Shown: positions 1 to 8,985 of the stretch, piece after piece
How the letters are laid out: every line of letters starts with the position of its first letter
How positions within the stretch are numbered: position 1 is the first letter of the stretch
DNA from: DATBGO01 sp050011895
GTDB lineage: Bacteria > Actinomycetota > Actinomycetes > Streptosporangiales > Streptosporangiaceae
Reading direction: 5' to 3'
Assembly: GCA_050011895.1 (NCBI GenBank)
Contig: JBEKIF010000008.1
Span: 62,001-126,000, forward strand
DNA: 64,000 nt
The notes under the pieces: model-generated
The model's database searches: none
The model's input: the letters and a program-made list of their open reading frames with translations, nothing else
Told to the model about the DNA's origin: nothing
Made by a program: the position numbers and the translations under genes

Positions 1-1
1 C

Positions 2-895
2 GCCCCGGCCAGCCCCGCCCCGCCGAACCCCGCCCCGGCCAGCGTCGCCCGGGGTGGCCCCGCCCCGGCCAGCCCGTTCCCGGCCAGCCCCTTCCCGGCC
101 AGCCCCGCCGCTGCCAGCCCTGCCCGGGGTGGCGTCGCCCTGGTCGGCGGCGGGCCTGGCGATCCGGGACTGCTGACCGTCCGCGGCCGCCGGCTGCTGG
201 CCGAGGCCGACGTGGTGGTCGCCGACCATCTCGCGCCCCGCGATGTGCTGGCCGAGCTCGACCCCGATGTCGAAGTCATCGACGCCGGCAAGGCACCTGG
301 GGCCCACACCCTGACTCAGGACCAGATCAACGAGTTGCTCACCAGCCGTGCGCTGGCCGGCCAGCGCGTCGTCCGGCTCAAGGGCGGCGACCCCTTCGTC
401 TTCGGCCGCGGCGGCGAGGAAGCTCTCGCCTGTGTGCAGGCGGGCGTCCCGGTCACGGTTGTACCCGGCGTGACCAGCGCGGTCGCGGTACCGGCCAGCG
501 CGGGCATCCCGGTCACGCATCGCGGCGTCACCCAGGATTTCGCGGTGGTGTCGGCGCACCTGGACCCGTCGCATCCGGGCGCCACCGTCGATTGGGCGGC
601 GCTCGCGCAGGGCCCGGGGACGCTGATACTGCTGATGGCCGTCGGCCGGCTTGAGCAGATCAGCCGCGAACTCGTGAAGCGCGGCCGGGACGCCAGCACG
701 CCGGTGGCGGTGATCTGTGACGGCACCACGCCGCGGCAGCGGGTACTGACCTCGACTCTCGGTGAGGTCGCCGATGACGCCGCGCGGCAGGGTATCCGGC
801 CGCCGGCGGTCGTGGTGGTGGGCGATGTCGTGCGACTCCGTGCCCTGCTCGGTGAGCCGCCGGTACCCCAGACCGCGCTGTCGGGTTCCCGGTGA
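2..895 (+). CDS. cobA: Uroporphyrinogen-III C-methyltransferase (SUMT), 5' end outside the window
   Basis: SUMT transfers two methyl groups from S-adenosylmethionine to uroporphyrinogen III to give precorrin-2, the branch point to siroheme and cobalamin. The frame is open from base 2, so the gene starts off the left edge. The first roughly 45 codons are an Ala/Pro/Ser-rich linker with a repeated PASP-type unit. The tetrapyrrole methylase domain follows, with the glycine-rich VGGGPGDPGLLT start, RLKGGDPFVFGRGGEE and the VPGVTSA and GIPVTHRG segments. A GTG at 212 is an internal codon, because the family's N-terminal loop lies upstream of it. The linker implies another domain further upstream, plausibly a precorrin-2 dehydrogenase domain as in CysG-type proteins, but this cannot be seen. 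The TGA stop overlaps the GTG start of the next gene, so the two are probably translationally coupled. Confidence 0.93.
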   Translation, partial: APASPAPPNPAPASVARGGPAPASPFPASPFPASPAAASPARGGVALVGGGPGDPGLLTVRGRRLLAEADVVVADHLAPRDVLAELDPDVEVIDAGKAPGAHTLTQDQINELLTSRALAGQRVVRLKGGDPFVFGRGGEEALACVQAGVPVTVVPGVTSAVAVPASAGIPVTHRGVTQDFAVVSAHLDPSHPGATVDWAALAQGPGTLILLMAVGRLEQISRELVKRGRDASTPVAVICDGTTPRQRVLTSTLGEVADDAARQGIRPPAVVVVGDVVRLRALLGEPPVPQTALSGSR

Positions 896-1596
896 CACCG
901 GGCTCAGCGGCTGTCAGCGTCCCGGTGCTGCTGGCGGTGGCGCATGGCAGCCGGGATGGCGCGGCGCAAGACTCGGTCGCCGCGCTCGCCAACCGCGTTA
1001 GCCAGCTTGCTCCCGCGCTCGACGTGCGGACGGCGTTCGTACAGCACGCCCGGCCATCGCTAGCCGACGCGCTCGCCGCCGCCGGAAGCACCGTGGTCGT
1101 GGTACCGCTGCTGCTGTCCACCGGGTACCACCTCACCGCAGACATCCGGGCCGTGGCGCGCGCCGCTGGCGCGCCGGTGGCCGCACCACTGGGGCCTGAC
1201 CCGCTGCTGGCCGACGCGTTGGCCGATCGCCTGGCCGAAGCTGGCAGGCCAGCGGGAACGCCGACCGTCCTCGCGGCGGCCGGCTCTGCCGACCCCGGTG
1301 CAACGGCGGACGTGGCCTGCCAGGCAGACCTGCTGGCAGACCGGCTCCGCGCGCCGGTAACCGCCGCATTCGCCGCCGCCGGGCAGCCGACGGTCACGCA
1401 GGCCCTTGCCACGCTCCACGCGGATACCGGAAGCCCGGTCTCGGTGGCGACGTACCTCCTGTCCCCCGGCCATTTCCATGATCAGCTCCGGTACGCGGCA
1501 GCTACCTGGGTCAGCGCGCCGCTCGGCGACCACCAGTCGGTGGCCCGCCTGGTTCTGGACCGCTTCAGCGCTGCCCGCGAGGCTGCCGCGAGCTAG
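892..1596 (+). CDS. cbiX: CbiX/sirohydrochlorin chelatase family protein
   Basis: The 234-residue product begins LLAVAHGSRD, the N-terminal motif of the CbiX/SirB chelatase family, whose His binds the metal. The second half repeats the fold and carries SPGHFHDQL, a His-rich stretch typical of this family. Members insert cobalt or ferrous iron into sirohydrochlorin. The start is a GTG overlapping the cobA stop (GTGA), so both are likely made from one mRNA. With cobA next door it could serve either siroheme or anaerobic-type cobalamin synthesis, and the sequence does not decide the metal. Its stop overlaps by 4 bp the stop of the convergent acyl-CoA ligase gene. Confidence 0.88.
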   Translation: MTPGSAAVSVPVLLAVAHGSRDGAAQDSVAALANRVSQLAPALDVRTAFVQHARPSLADALAAAGSTVVVVPLLLSTGYHLTADIRAVARAAGAPVAAPLGPDPLLADALADRLAEAGRPAGTPTVLAAAGSADPGATADVACQADLLADRLRAPVTAAFAAAGQPTVTQALATLHADTGSPVSVATYLLSPGHFHDQLRYAAATWVSAPLGDHQSVARLVLDRFSAAREAAAS

Positions 1597-3095
1597 CCGC
1601 TCACGTCGTCCGGCCGTTCGACCTCGCGCTTGAGGATCTTGCCGCTTGGCCCCTTCGGCAGCTCCGGCGTCAGCCAGACGTAACGCGGGTACTTGTAGGG
1701 GGCAACCCGCTCCCGGACGAATGTCTTGAGCTCATCGGGGGTCGCGGTCGCGCCGGCCTTGAGAGTGACCGCGGCGCCGACCTCCTCGCCAAGATCCTGG
1801 TGCGGGATTCCGACCACCGCGGCCTCGGCGACGGCCGGATGCTCGTAGAGGACCTCTTCGATCTCGCGCGGATAGACGTTGAACCCGCCGCGGATGATCA
1901 GGTCCTTCTTCCGGTCCACGATGTAGAAATAACCGTCCTCATCCACCTTGGCCAGGTCCCCGGTCAGGAACCAGCCATTCCGGATGGCGTCGGCGGTCTC
2001 GGCCGGTTTGCCCCAGTAACCCTTCATCACGTTGTGGCCGCGGATGGCGATCTCGCCGACCTCGCCGACGGGCACGTCGGCAACATCCTCGTCGACCACC
2101 CGCATCTCGACGCCCGCGATTGGCGTGCCGATCGATCCGGGCTTGCGCACTTTGTCGGGGTGGTTGAAGGAGGCCACGGGTGACGTCTCCGACAAACCAT
2201 AGCCTTCCAGGATCATGCAGCCGAAATCCTTCTCGAACGCGCGCAGGATCTCTACCGGCAGCGCGGAGCCGCCGGACACGCACAGCCGCAGCGTCGAGAC
2301 GTCCGCCTGCCCGCTGTCCGGGTGGTGCAGCATCGCCGTGTACATCGTCGGCACGCCCTCGAAGATCGTCACCTTGTCGCGGCCGACTACCGTAAGCGCC
2401 AGGCCCGGGTCGAACCTGGGCAGCAGCGTCAGCGTCCCGCCGCCGTAGATCGTCGCGTTCAGGCCGCAGGTCAGGCCGAAGATGTGGAACAGCGGCAGGC
2501 AGCCCATCACCACGTCGCCAGGACCGAGGTTGTACAGACTCCCGGAGAGAATTGCATTACGGGTCATGTTGGCGTGCGTGAGCTCGGCGCCCTTGGGCCG
2601 CCCGGTAGTTCCGGAGGTGTAGAGGATCACCGCGTCGTCCTCGTCGGCGCGATCCACGATCCCGGCGGCCGGGGCCAGGCCGGTCAGCGGGCCGGCCAGG
2701 TCGGGCTCGCCGACCTCGAAGACAGGCGTGCCAACCTCGGCGGCACCTGCGGATGCTTCATCGATCACCGTCTTCCAGGCGAACAGCACCTTGGCGCCTG
2801 AGTCCCTGAGATAGAAGGCGACCTCGCGGCTCTTCAGCAGCGGGTTCATCGGCACCACCACTGCCCCGGCCGCGAGCGCCCCATGGAAGGCGATCGGGAA
2901 GGCCGGGACGTTGGGCAGCATGATGGCGACCCGGTCGCCGGGCACCACGCCAAGCGACGACAGCAGGGATGCCATCCGGAGCGCTGCGTCGCGCAGTTCC
3001 CCGTAGCTGACGACGAGGTCGTCCATGCGCACAGCCGGGCGCTCGGCGTGATTGGCTACAGCCTGGTCGAGCACGGAACTCAAATTTGTCATCAC
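1593..3095 (-). CDS. Long-chain fatty acid-CoA ligase (ANL superfamily)
   Basis: This 500-residue protein has all core motifs of AMP-forming acyl-CoA synthetases. It shows the P-loop-like LYTSGTTGRPKG (about residues 159-169), GYGLSETSP, the hinge region GWFLTGDLAKVDEDGYF, the DRKKDLIIRGGFNVYP segment, and the C-terminal catalytic lysine in PKGPSGKILKRE. It should activate a carboxylate, probably a medium or long fatty acid, to its CoA thioester via an acyl-AMP intermediate. The chain length cannot be read from the sequence. The start is MM, so the second ATG is an equally good start. A pair of 34-bp direct repeats lies just upstream of the gene and may be an operator. Confidence 0.92.
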   Translation of the reverse strand: MMTNLSSVLDQAVANHAERPAVRMDDLVVSYGELRDAALRMASLLSSLGVVPGDRVAIMLPNVPAFPIAFHGALAAGAVVVPMNPLLKSREVAFYLRDSGAKVLFAWKTVIDEASAGAAEVGTPVFEVGEPDLAGPLTGLAPAAGIVDRADEDDAVILYTSGTTGRPKGAELTHANMTRNAILSGSLYNLGPGDVVMGCLPLFHIFGLTCGLNATIYGGGTLTLLPRFDPGLALTVVGRDKVTIFEGVPTMYTAMLHHPDSGQADVSTLRLCVSGGSALPVEILRAFEKDFGCMILEGYGLSETSPVASFNHPDKVRKPGSIGTPIAGVEMRVVDEDVADVPVGEVGEIAIRGHNVMKGYWGKPAETADAIRNGWFLTGDLAKVDEDGYFYIVDRKKDLIIRGGFNVYPREIEEVLYEHPAVAEAAVVGIPHQDLGEEVGAAVTLKAGATATPDELKTFVRERVAPYKYPRYVWLTPELPKGPSGKILKREVERPDDVSG

Positions 3096-3126
3096 GTCCT
3101 CCAGACGGGCAGCCCAGCAATCCTTG

Positions 3127-3194
3127 CCCAGTTGGCAGCGTGCTCCGTTATCGGTCCTGCCCCAGTTGGCAGCGTGCTCCCTAATCGGGTCGGC
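3127..3194. repeat. Two 34-bp direct repeats upstream of the acyl-CoA ligase gene
   Basis: A 20-bp block starting CCCAGTTGGCAG is perfectly repeated at 3127-3146 and 3161-3180. The following bases are also similar (GTTATCGG versus CTAATCGG), so the whole unit repeats every 34 bp. The pair starts about 30 bp upstream of the ligase start codon, in the only non-coding stretch between that gene and the DinB-like gene. A tandem operator for a fatty-acid-responsive regulator is one possible explanation. Nothing in the sequence identifies the protein that might bind. Confidence 0.6.
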
Positions 3195-3237
3195 TGACAG
3201 GGCCGTTAGACCGTAATTGACGGGATCTTCGCCAGCG

Positions 3238-3765
3238 CTAACCCATGGACTTGGCGCCGTCCAGCGACTCGCGGATGATGTCGGCGTGCCCGGCGTGCTG
3301 GGAGGTCTCCGCGATCACGTGCAGCAGCACCCGCCGTGCCGACCACCTGGCTCCTGGCTCGTACCAGGGCGCCTCGGGCAGCGGGTGCGAGCTGTCCAGA
3401 TCAGGCAGCGTCGCCACGAGCTCGTCAGTCTGGCGAGCCACCCGGTCGTATTCGTCCAGCAGCCCCGCCAGCGTGTCCCCCGGCAGCATGCGGAAACTGT
3501 CCAGCCAGTCGGAGGTGCCGCCGTCCGCCTCCCAGGCACTGGCCACCGCCGAGGGGCCTTTGACGATGAAGCTGACCCACTGCCGCTCGCCGAACGTGAC
3601 GTGCTTGATCAGGCCGCCCAGGCACAGCTCGCTCGCGGTCGTGCGCTCCGCCGCCTGCTCGTCGGCCAGGTCACGGACGGTATAGCGGAGGAAATATCGC
3701 TGCTTGGCCAGGCCTTCCAGCAGATCGGCCCGCTCGCCGGTCACGGTCGTCTCGCCTGTTGTCAT
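3238..3765 (-). CDS. DinB-like / DUF664 family protein
   Basis: The 175-residue product is a four-helix DinB-superfamily protein. Candidate metal-binding histidines lie in LIKHVTFGERQW and in the C-terminal HVIAETSQHAGHADIIRE, the pattern seen in DUF664 proteins. Some DinB-superfamily members are metal-dependent thiol S-transferases (mycothiol or bacillithiol), but the substrate here is unknown. I chose the ATG at 3765 because a GGGAGGA ribosome-binding site precedes it and family similarity begins there. The open frame continues upstream to 4104, but that extension is antisense to lhr. The gene is divergent from lhr with about 135 bp between them. Confidence 0.85.
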   Translation of the reverse strand: MTTGETTVTGERADLLEGLAKQRYFLRYTVRDLADEQAAERTTASELCLGGLIKHVTFGERQWVSFIVKGPSAVASAWEADGGTSDWLDSFRMLPGDTLAGLLDEYDRVARQTDELVATLPDLDSSHPLPEAPWYEPGARWSARRVLLHVIAETSQHAGHADIIRESLDGAKSMG

Positions 3766-3901
3766 CGCTGAGTATCCTCCCGGATTGGCCAGTACCTTCC
3801 GGATAGACGCTACGGCCGGGCTCTGACACTCTGGTAGCCGTCGACGACCGGCCCCCAGCGGGCGGCCGCTAAATGTCGTAGCGGCGAGGCAGGATGGTCT
3901 C

Positions 3902-6900
3902 ATGCCCGCGCCCGCGCCGGTCAGCAGCCCGGTGCTCGATGGCTTCAGCGAAGCAACGAGCGCCTGGTTCCGCGCGGCCTTCGCCGAGCCGACCCCGGCG
4001 CAGGCGCTTGCCTGGGCCGCCATCGGCAACGGCGAGAACACGCTGGTGATAGCGCCCACCGGATCGGGCAAGACGCTGGCCGCCTTCCTCTGGGCGATCG
4101 ACAAGCTGGCCGCCGCCGGGGCTCCTGCCGATCCGCAGCAGCACTGCCGGGTGCTCTACATCTCGCCGCTCAAGGCGCTCGCCGCGGATATCGAGCGGAA
4201 CCTGCGCTCGCCCCTCACCGGCATCGGGCACGCCGCACATCGGCTCGGCCTGGCAGCTCCGGACATCCGGGTGGGAGTGCGCACCGGCGACACCCCGGCC
4301 GACGAGCGGCGCAAGCTGTCAGCGAAGCCACCGGACATCCTGATCACGACTCCGGAGTCGCTGTTCCTGCTGCTGACATCCAGGGCACGCGAGGCCCTTC
4401 GCGGTGTCGAGACCGTCATCCTGGATGAAGTGCATGCCCTGGCAGGCAGCAAGCGCGGCGCCCATCTGGCTCTGTCGCTCGAGCGGCTCGATGCGCTGCG
4501 CAGGAACGCGGCCGCCAGTGAGCCAACGACCGCTGCCCCGGCCGCCGCGATCCGGCCGGTACAGCGGATCGGCCTGTCGGCCACCGTGCGGCCGCCCGAG
4601 GAGGTGGCCGCCTTCCTCGGCGGCGGCCGGCCGGTCACTATCGTGCAGCCGCGCAGCGACAAGCGGATCGAGCTCCAGATCGTGGTTCCGGTCGAGGACA
4701 TGGCCGACCTGGAGACCGCGGCGGCCCCCGGGCCAGGGGCCATCCCCGACACAGCAGGTAGCGGCCAGCCCGGCCAGCCGCCGGACGACCCGGCACGCAA
4801 GCGGTCGATCTGGCCGCATGTCGAGGCACGAGTCCTCGACCTGATCGAGGCGCACCGGTCCACTATCGTGTTCGCGAACTCCCGCCGTCTCGCCGAGCGG
4901 CTCTGCGCCAGGCTCAACGAACTCGCCGCTGAACGGGCCGAGGAGCGCGCCGAGCGGGACGCCGGGGGACGGGCCGAGTGGGGCGCTGGGGGACGGGCCG
5001 GGCCAGGCGCCTGGGAGCGGGCCGAGCGGGGCGCCGGGGAACCGGCCGGGCGCGCCGGCTTGCCCACCGCAGCGGCACCTGCGGACATCATGGCCGGGGC
5101 CGGCGCCGCGACGGGAGCGCCTGCCGAGGTGGCCAGGGCGCATCACGGCTCGGTGTCCCGCCAGGAGCGTAATCAGATCGAGGAGGCCCTGAAAACGGGC
5201 CGGCTTCCTGCCGTGGTCGCCACCTCGAGCCTGGAGCTCGGCATCGACATGGGCGCGGTGGACCTGGTCGTGCAGGTCGAGTCGCCGCCCTCGGTCGCCA
5301 GCGGCCTGCAGCGAACGGGCCGGGCAGGGCACAACGTCGGCGACGTCTCCCGCGGCGTGATCTTCCCGAAATACCAGGGCGATCTGGTGCAAGCCACGGT
5401 CGTCGCCCAGCGGATGCGGGCCGGGCAGATCGAGGAGCTGCGCATCCCGCGGAATCCGCTGGACGTGCTGGCCCAGCAGATCGTCGCGATGACCGCGATG
5501 GACGACTGGGACATCGCCGAGCTTGAGGAGACGGTCCGGCGGGCCGCGCCGTTCGCCAGCCTCACCCGCCCCGTGCTGGAGGCGGTCCTTGACATGCTCG
5601 CCGGGCGCTATCCGAGCGAGGAGTTCGCCGGCCTGCGGGCCCGGCTGATCTGGGACCGCACCGCCGGCGTGCTGCACGGCAGGCCGGGCAGCCAGCGGCT
5701 GGCGGTCACCAACGGCGGCACGATCCCGGACCGCGGGCTGTTCGGCGTCTTCCTGGCCGGCGGCACGCGCGACGCGTCCGGCAGGCACTCCCGCCGGGTC
5801 GGCGAGCTTGACGAGGAGATGGTCTACGAATCGCGGGTCGGCGACGTGTTCGTGCTCGGCGCGAGTTCCTGGCGGATCGAGGACATCACCGCCGATCAGG
5901 TGCTTGTCTCCGCCGCGCCGGGGCAGCCAGGCCGGCTGCCGTTCTGGCACGGCGACGCCGCCGGGCGCCCGGCCGAGCTTGGCGCCGCCATCGGCAGGTA
6001 TTGCCGCGAGCTCGGCGCGGCCAGCGAGCCGGAGGCGACCGCGCGGCTCCGCGCCGACGGGCTTGATGAGCTGGCCGCCGCCAACCTGGTCGGCTACCTG
6101 GGCGCGCAGCGCGATGCCACCGGCTACCTGCCGGACGACCGCACCCTGGTCATGGAACGGTTCCGGGATGAACTCGGCGACTGGCGGCTGGTCCTGCACA
6201 GCCCGTACGGCGCGCGGGTGCACGCGCCATGGGCACTGGCGATCGCCGCCAGGCTCCGCGACCGCTACAACGGCATGGACGTGCAGGCGCTGCACACCGA
6301 CGACGGCATCGTGATCCGGGTTCCCGACGCCGATGACCCGCCGCCGGCCGGGATCGCCGTGCTCGACCCCGGTGAGCTGGAGCAGCTCGTCACGGCCGAG
6401 CTTGGCACGGCCGCGCTGTTCGCGTCGCGGTTCCGGGAGTGCGCGGCCCGCGCGCTGCTGCTGCCCAGACGGCAGCCCGGACGGCGCACCCCGCTGTGGC
6501 AGCAGCGCCAGCGCTCGGCCCAGCTGCTGGCGGTGGCCAGCCAGTACGCTGCGTTCCCGATCGTGCTGGAGACCGTACGCGAGTGCCTGCAGGACACCTT
6601 CGACGTGCCGGGCCTGACCAGCCTGATGCGTGATCTTGCCGCGCGCCGGGTCCGGCTGGTTGAGGTGGAGACAGGCGCCCCGTCCCCGTTCGCTCGCTCG
6701 CTGCTCTTCCGCTACGTGGGCGCTTTCATGTATGAGGGCGACGCGCCACTGGCGGAACGCCGTGCGCAGGCCCTCGCGCTCGATTCATCCCTGCTGGCCG
6801 AGCTGCTAGGGCAGGTGGATGCGAGAGAGCTCCTGGACCCGCTGATCGTGGCCGATTCGGAACGGGATCTCCAGCGGCTGTCGGCGTCCCGGGCCTGCCG

Positions 6901-8962
6901 GGACGAAGAGGGGGTCGCAGACCTGCTGGGGCTGATCGGGCCGCTGTCGGCAGCGGAGGTCGCGGACCGCTGCACTGAGCCCGCGGCGGCGCGGGGCTGG
7001 CTCGCCGAGCTGGCCGCCCAGCGCCGCGTGATCGAGGTCCGGGTGGCCGGCCAGGCCAGGTGGGCTGCGATCGAGGACTCCGGAAGGCTGCGCGACGCGC
7101 TCGGGGTGGCGCTGCCGCCTGGCATTCCCGACGCGTTCACCGAGCCGTCCGCGGACCCGCTCGGTGACCTGGTGGCCAGGTACGCGCGCACGCACGGCCC
7201 GTTCACGGCAGCCGCCGCGGCCGAGCGGTACGGGCTGGGGGTCGTGCTGGTGACCGGCGCGCTGCACCGGCTGGCGGCGGCCGGCCGGGCCGCCGAGGGC
7301 GAGTTCCTGCCCGGCGGGCGCGGTACCGAGTGGTGCGACGCTGGAGTACTGCGGCTGCTGCGCCGCCGCTGCCTGGCCAAGCTCCGCAAGGAGGCTGAGC
7401 CGGTGCCGCCGCAGGTGCTGGCCAGATTCCTGCCCGCCTGGCAGAACGCGGCCCAGGAGGTCCGTGCTGATCGCGGCCGGCCAGGCCCGCCCCGCCATCG
7501 GCCGGGTGCCGATGCCGTTTACGACGTGGTCGACCAGCTGGCGGGAGCGGCGATTCCGGCGTCGGCGCTGGAGACCCTGGTGCTGCCGGGCAGGGTGCCT
7601 GGTTACTCTCCCGCGCTGCTGGATGAGCTGACCACCGCGGGTGAAATCGCCTGGTCCGGCGCGGGCGGCCTGCCCGGCGGCGACGGCTGGGTGGTGCTCA
7701 TGCCCGCCGATGTTGCACCGCTGCTGCTGCCTGAGCCAGGCGAGCTCACCTGGACGCCGCTGCACGAGGCCATCCGCACCGCGCTGGCAGGCGGCGGGGC
7801 CCTGTTCTTCCGCGCGCTGGCCGACCGGGTGCACGCCCTCATGCGCGACAACGGCGACCCGGCGGGCTCCGAAGGCGGCGCAGGAGGCCCCGGCGCCTGG
7901 CCTGCCCGGCAGGAGCACCCGGCCGCCCGGCTCGTGACCGATCAGGCCCTGGCCGCGGCCATCTGGGACCTGGTCTGGGCCGGCCGGCTCACCAATGACA
8001 CGCTCGCCCCGCTGCGCACCGTGCTCGGCACCGGCCGGCCGACGGCCGAGGCGGCGCAGGCAGGCGGGCAGGACCGGCCCGCTCTGAATGGGCGCGGTCC
8101 GCGCGCGGCGGCCGGGCGTCCGGGGCAGGCCCGGGCCAGTCGGCCTGGCCGGATGGGCGGGCGCCGGCCCGGGCTGAGCCGGGCGGCGCTGCCCTCAAGG
8201 AGCGGCCCGCCCACCGTCAGCGGACGGTGGTCGCTGCTGCCGGATGTCGAGCCAGATCGCACCCGGCGGCTGCACGCGGCGGCCAGCGCGCTGCTCGACC
8301 GGCACGGCATCGTGATCAGGGGGGCGGTAACGGCGGAGCGCGTGCCCGGCGGGTTCAGTGCCCTGTACCCGGTGCTGCGGGCGATGGAGGAAGCGGGCCA
8401 GTGCCGGCGCGGCTACTTCGTCGAGGGCCTGGGCGCGGCGCAGTTCGCGCTGCCCGGCGCCGTCGACAGGATGCGCGCGCTGGCCGACCGCGTCGCAGCC
8501 ACCGAGGCGGGACCGGCGAGCCCGGCCTTCCCGCCGGCCCGCGGCCAGCCGACTGCGGCTGTCCCCCCGGCCCACGGGCAGCCGGGCGCCGCTGTCGTGG
8601 TGCTGGCGGCTGCGGACCCGGCGAGCGCTTATGGCGCGGCGCTGCCATGGCCGGCCCGGCCGGAGGACACGGCGGGCGGGCACCGGCCGGGCCGGAAGGC
8701 CGGAGCGCTGGTCGTCCTGGCCGACGGCCAGCTCGTGCTCTATGTCGAGCGGGGCGGCAAGACGCTGCTGTCCTGGACCAGCGACGCCGACCTGCTCGGG
8801 CCGGCAGCGGCCGCCCTCGCCGCAGCCGTCAGGGACGGCGCGCTCGGCAGGCTCACGGTGGAGCGCGCCGACGGGACAGGCGTGTACGACTCGCCGCTGG
8901 CCCGGGCGCTGGAAGCGGCGGGCTTCCGGCCGACGCCCCGCGGCCTGCGGATGCGCGGCTAG
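3902..8962 (+). CDS. lhr: Lhr-family ATP-dependent DNA/RNA helicase
   Basis: This 1686-residue protein is a large superfamily 2 helicase. Motif I is APTGSGKT (residues 51-58), motif II is DEVH near residue 175, motif III is GLSAT, and motif VI is LQRTGRAGH. After the two RecA-like domains come the winged-helix and Lhr-specific domains and a long C-terminal region, as in full-length Lhr. Known Lhr proteins translocate 3'-5' on single-stranded DNA and unwind RNA:DNA hybrids, with a role in DNA repair. It is longer than the usual 1500 residues because of two low-complexity insertions. One, near residues 340-395, is rich in ERA and GAG repeats and separates motif III from motif IV. The other, near residues 1380-1435, is Ala/Gly/Arg-rich. 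Confidence 0.95.
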   Translation: MPAPAPVSSPVLDGFSEATSAWFRAAFAEPTPAQALAWAAIGNGENTLVIAPTGSGKTLAAFLWAIDKLAAAGAPADPQQHCRVLYISPLKALAADIERNLRSPLTGIGHAAHRLGLAAPDIRVGVRTGDTPADERRKLSAKPPDILITTPESLFLLLTSRAREALRGVETVILDEVHALAGSKRGAHLALSLERLDALRRNAAASEPTTAAPAAAIRPVQRIGLSATVRPPEEVAAFLGGGRPVTIVQPRSDKRIELQIVVPVEDMADLETAAAPGPGAIPDTAGSGQPGQPPDDPARKRSIWPHVEARVLDLIEAHRSTIVFANSRRLAERLCARLNELAAERAEERAERDAGGRAEWGAGGRAGPGAWERAERGAGEPAGRAGLPTAAAPADIMAGAGAATGAPAEVARAHHGSVSRQERNQIEEALKTGRLPAVVATSSLELGIDMGAVDLVVQVESPPSVASGLQRTGRAGHNVGDVSRGVIFPKYQGDLVQATVVAQRMRAGQIEELRIPRNPLDVLAQQIVAMTAMDDWDIAELEETVRRAAPFASLTRPVLEAVLDMLAGRYPSEEFAGLRARLIWDRTAGVLHGRPGSQRLAVTNGGTIPDRGLFGVFLAGGTRDASGRHSRRVGELDEEMVYESRVGDVFVLGASSWRIEDITADQVLVSAAPGQPGRLPFWHGDAAGRPAELGAAIGRYCRELGAASEPEATARLRADGLDELAAANLVGYLGAQRDATGYLPDDRTLVMERFRDELGDWRLVLHSPYGARVHAPWALAIAARLRDRYNGMDVQALHTDDGIVIRVPDADDPPPAGIAVLDPGELEQLVTAELGTAALFASRFRECAARALLLPRRQPGRRTPLWQQRQRSAQLLAVASQYAAFPIVLETVRECLQDTFDVPGLTSLMRDLAARRVRLVEVETGAPSPFARSLLFRYVGAFMYEGDAPLAERRAQALALDSSLLAELLGQVDARELLDPLIVADSERDLQRLSASRACRDEEGVADLLGLIGPLSAAEVADRCTEPAAARGWLAELAAQRRVIEVRVAGQARWAAIEDSGRLRDALGVALPPGIPDAFTEPSADPLGDLVARYARTHGPFTAAAAAERYGLGVVLVTGALHRLAAAGRAAEGEFLPGGRGTEWCDAGVLRLLRRRCLAKLRKEAEPVPPQVLARFLPAWQNAAQEVRADRGRPGPPRHRPGADAVYDVVDQLAGAAIPASALETLVLPGRVPGYSPALLDELTTAGEIAWSGAGGLPGGDGWVVLMPADVAPLLLPEPGELTWTPLHEAIRTALAGGGALFFRALADRVHALMRDNGDPAGSEGGAGGPGAWPARQEHPAARLVTDQALAAAIWDLVWAGRLTNDTLAPLRTVLGTGRPTAEAAQAGGQDRPALNGRGPRAAAGRPGQARASRPGRMGGRRPGLSRAALPSRSGPPTVSGRWSLLPDVEPDRTRRLHAAASALLDRHGIVIRGAVTAERVPGGFSALYPVLRAMEEAGQCRRGYFVEGLGAAQFALPGAVDRMRALADRVAATEAGPASPAFPPARGQPTAAVPPAHGQPGAAVVVLAAADPASAYGAALPWPARPEDTAGGHRPGRKAGALVVLADGQLVLYVERGGKTLLSWTSDADLLGPAAAALAAAVRDGALGRLTVERADGTGVYDSPLARALEAAGFRPTPRGLRMRG

Positions 8963-8985
8963 CGCTCACCGGCGGCGCGGTTCCG

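Noticed and set aside
4319..6295. Long antisense frames over lhr, pab, ftsK and others (for example 4319-6295, 21549-23405, 32082-33683)
   Set aside because: They are GC-rich shadow frames without recognisable domains, opposite well-supported genes.
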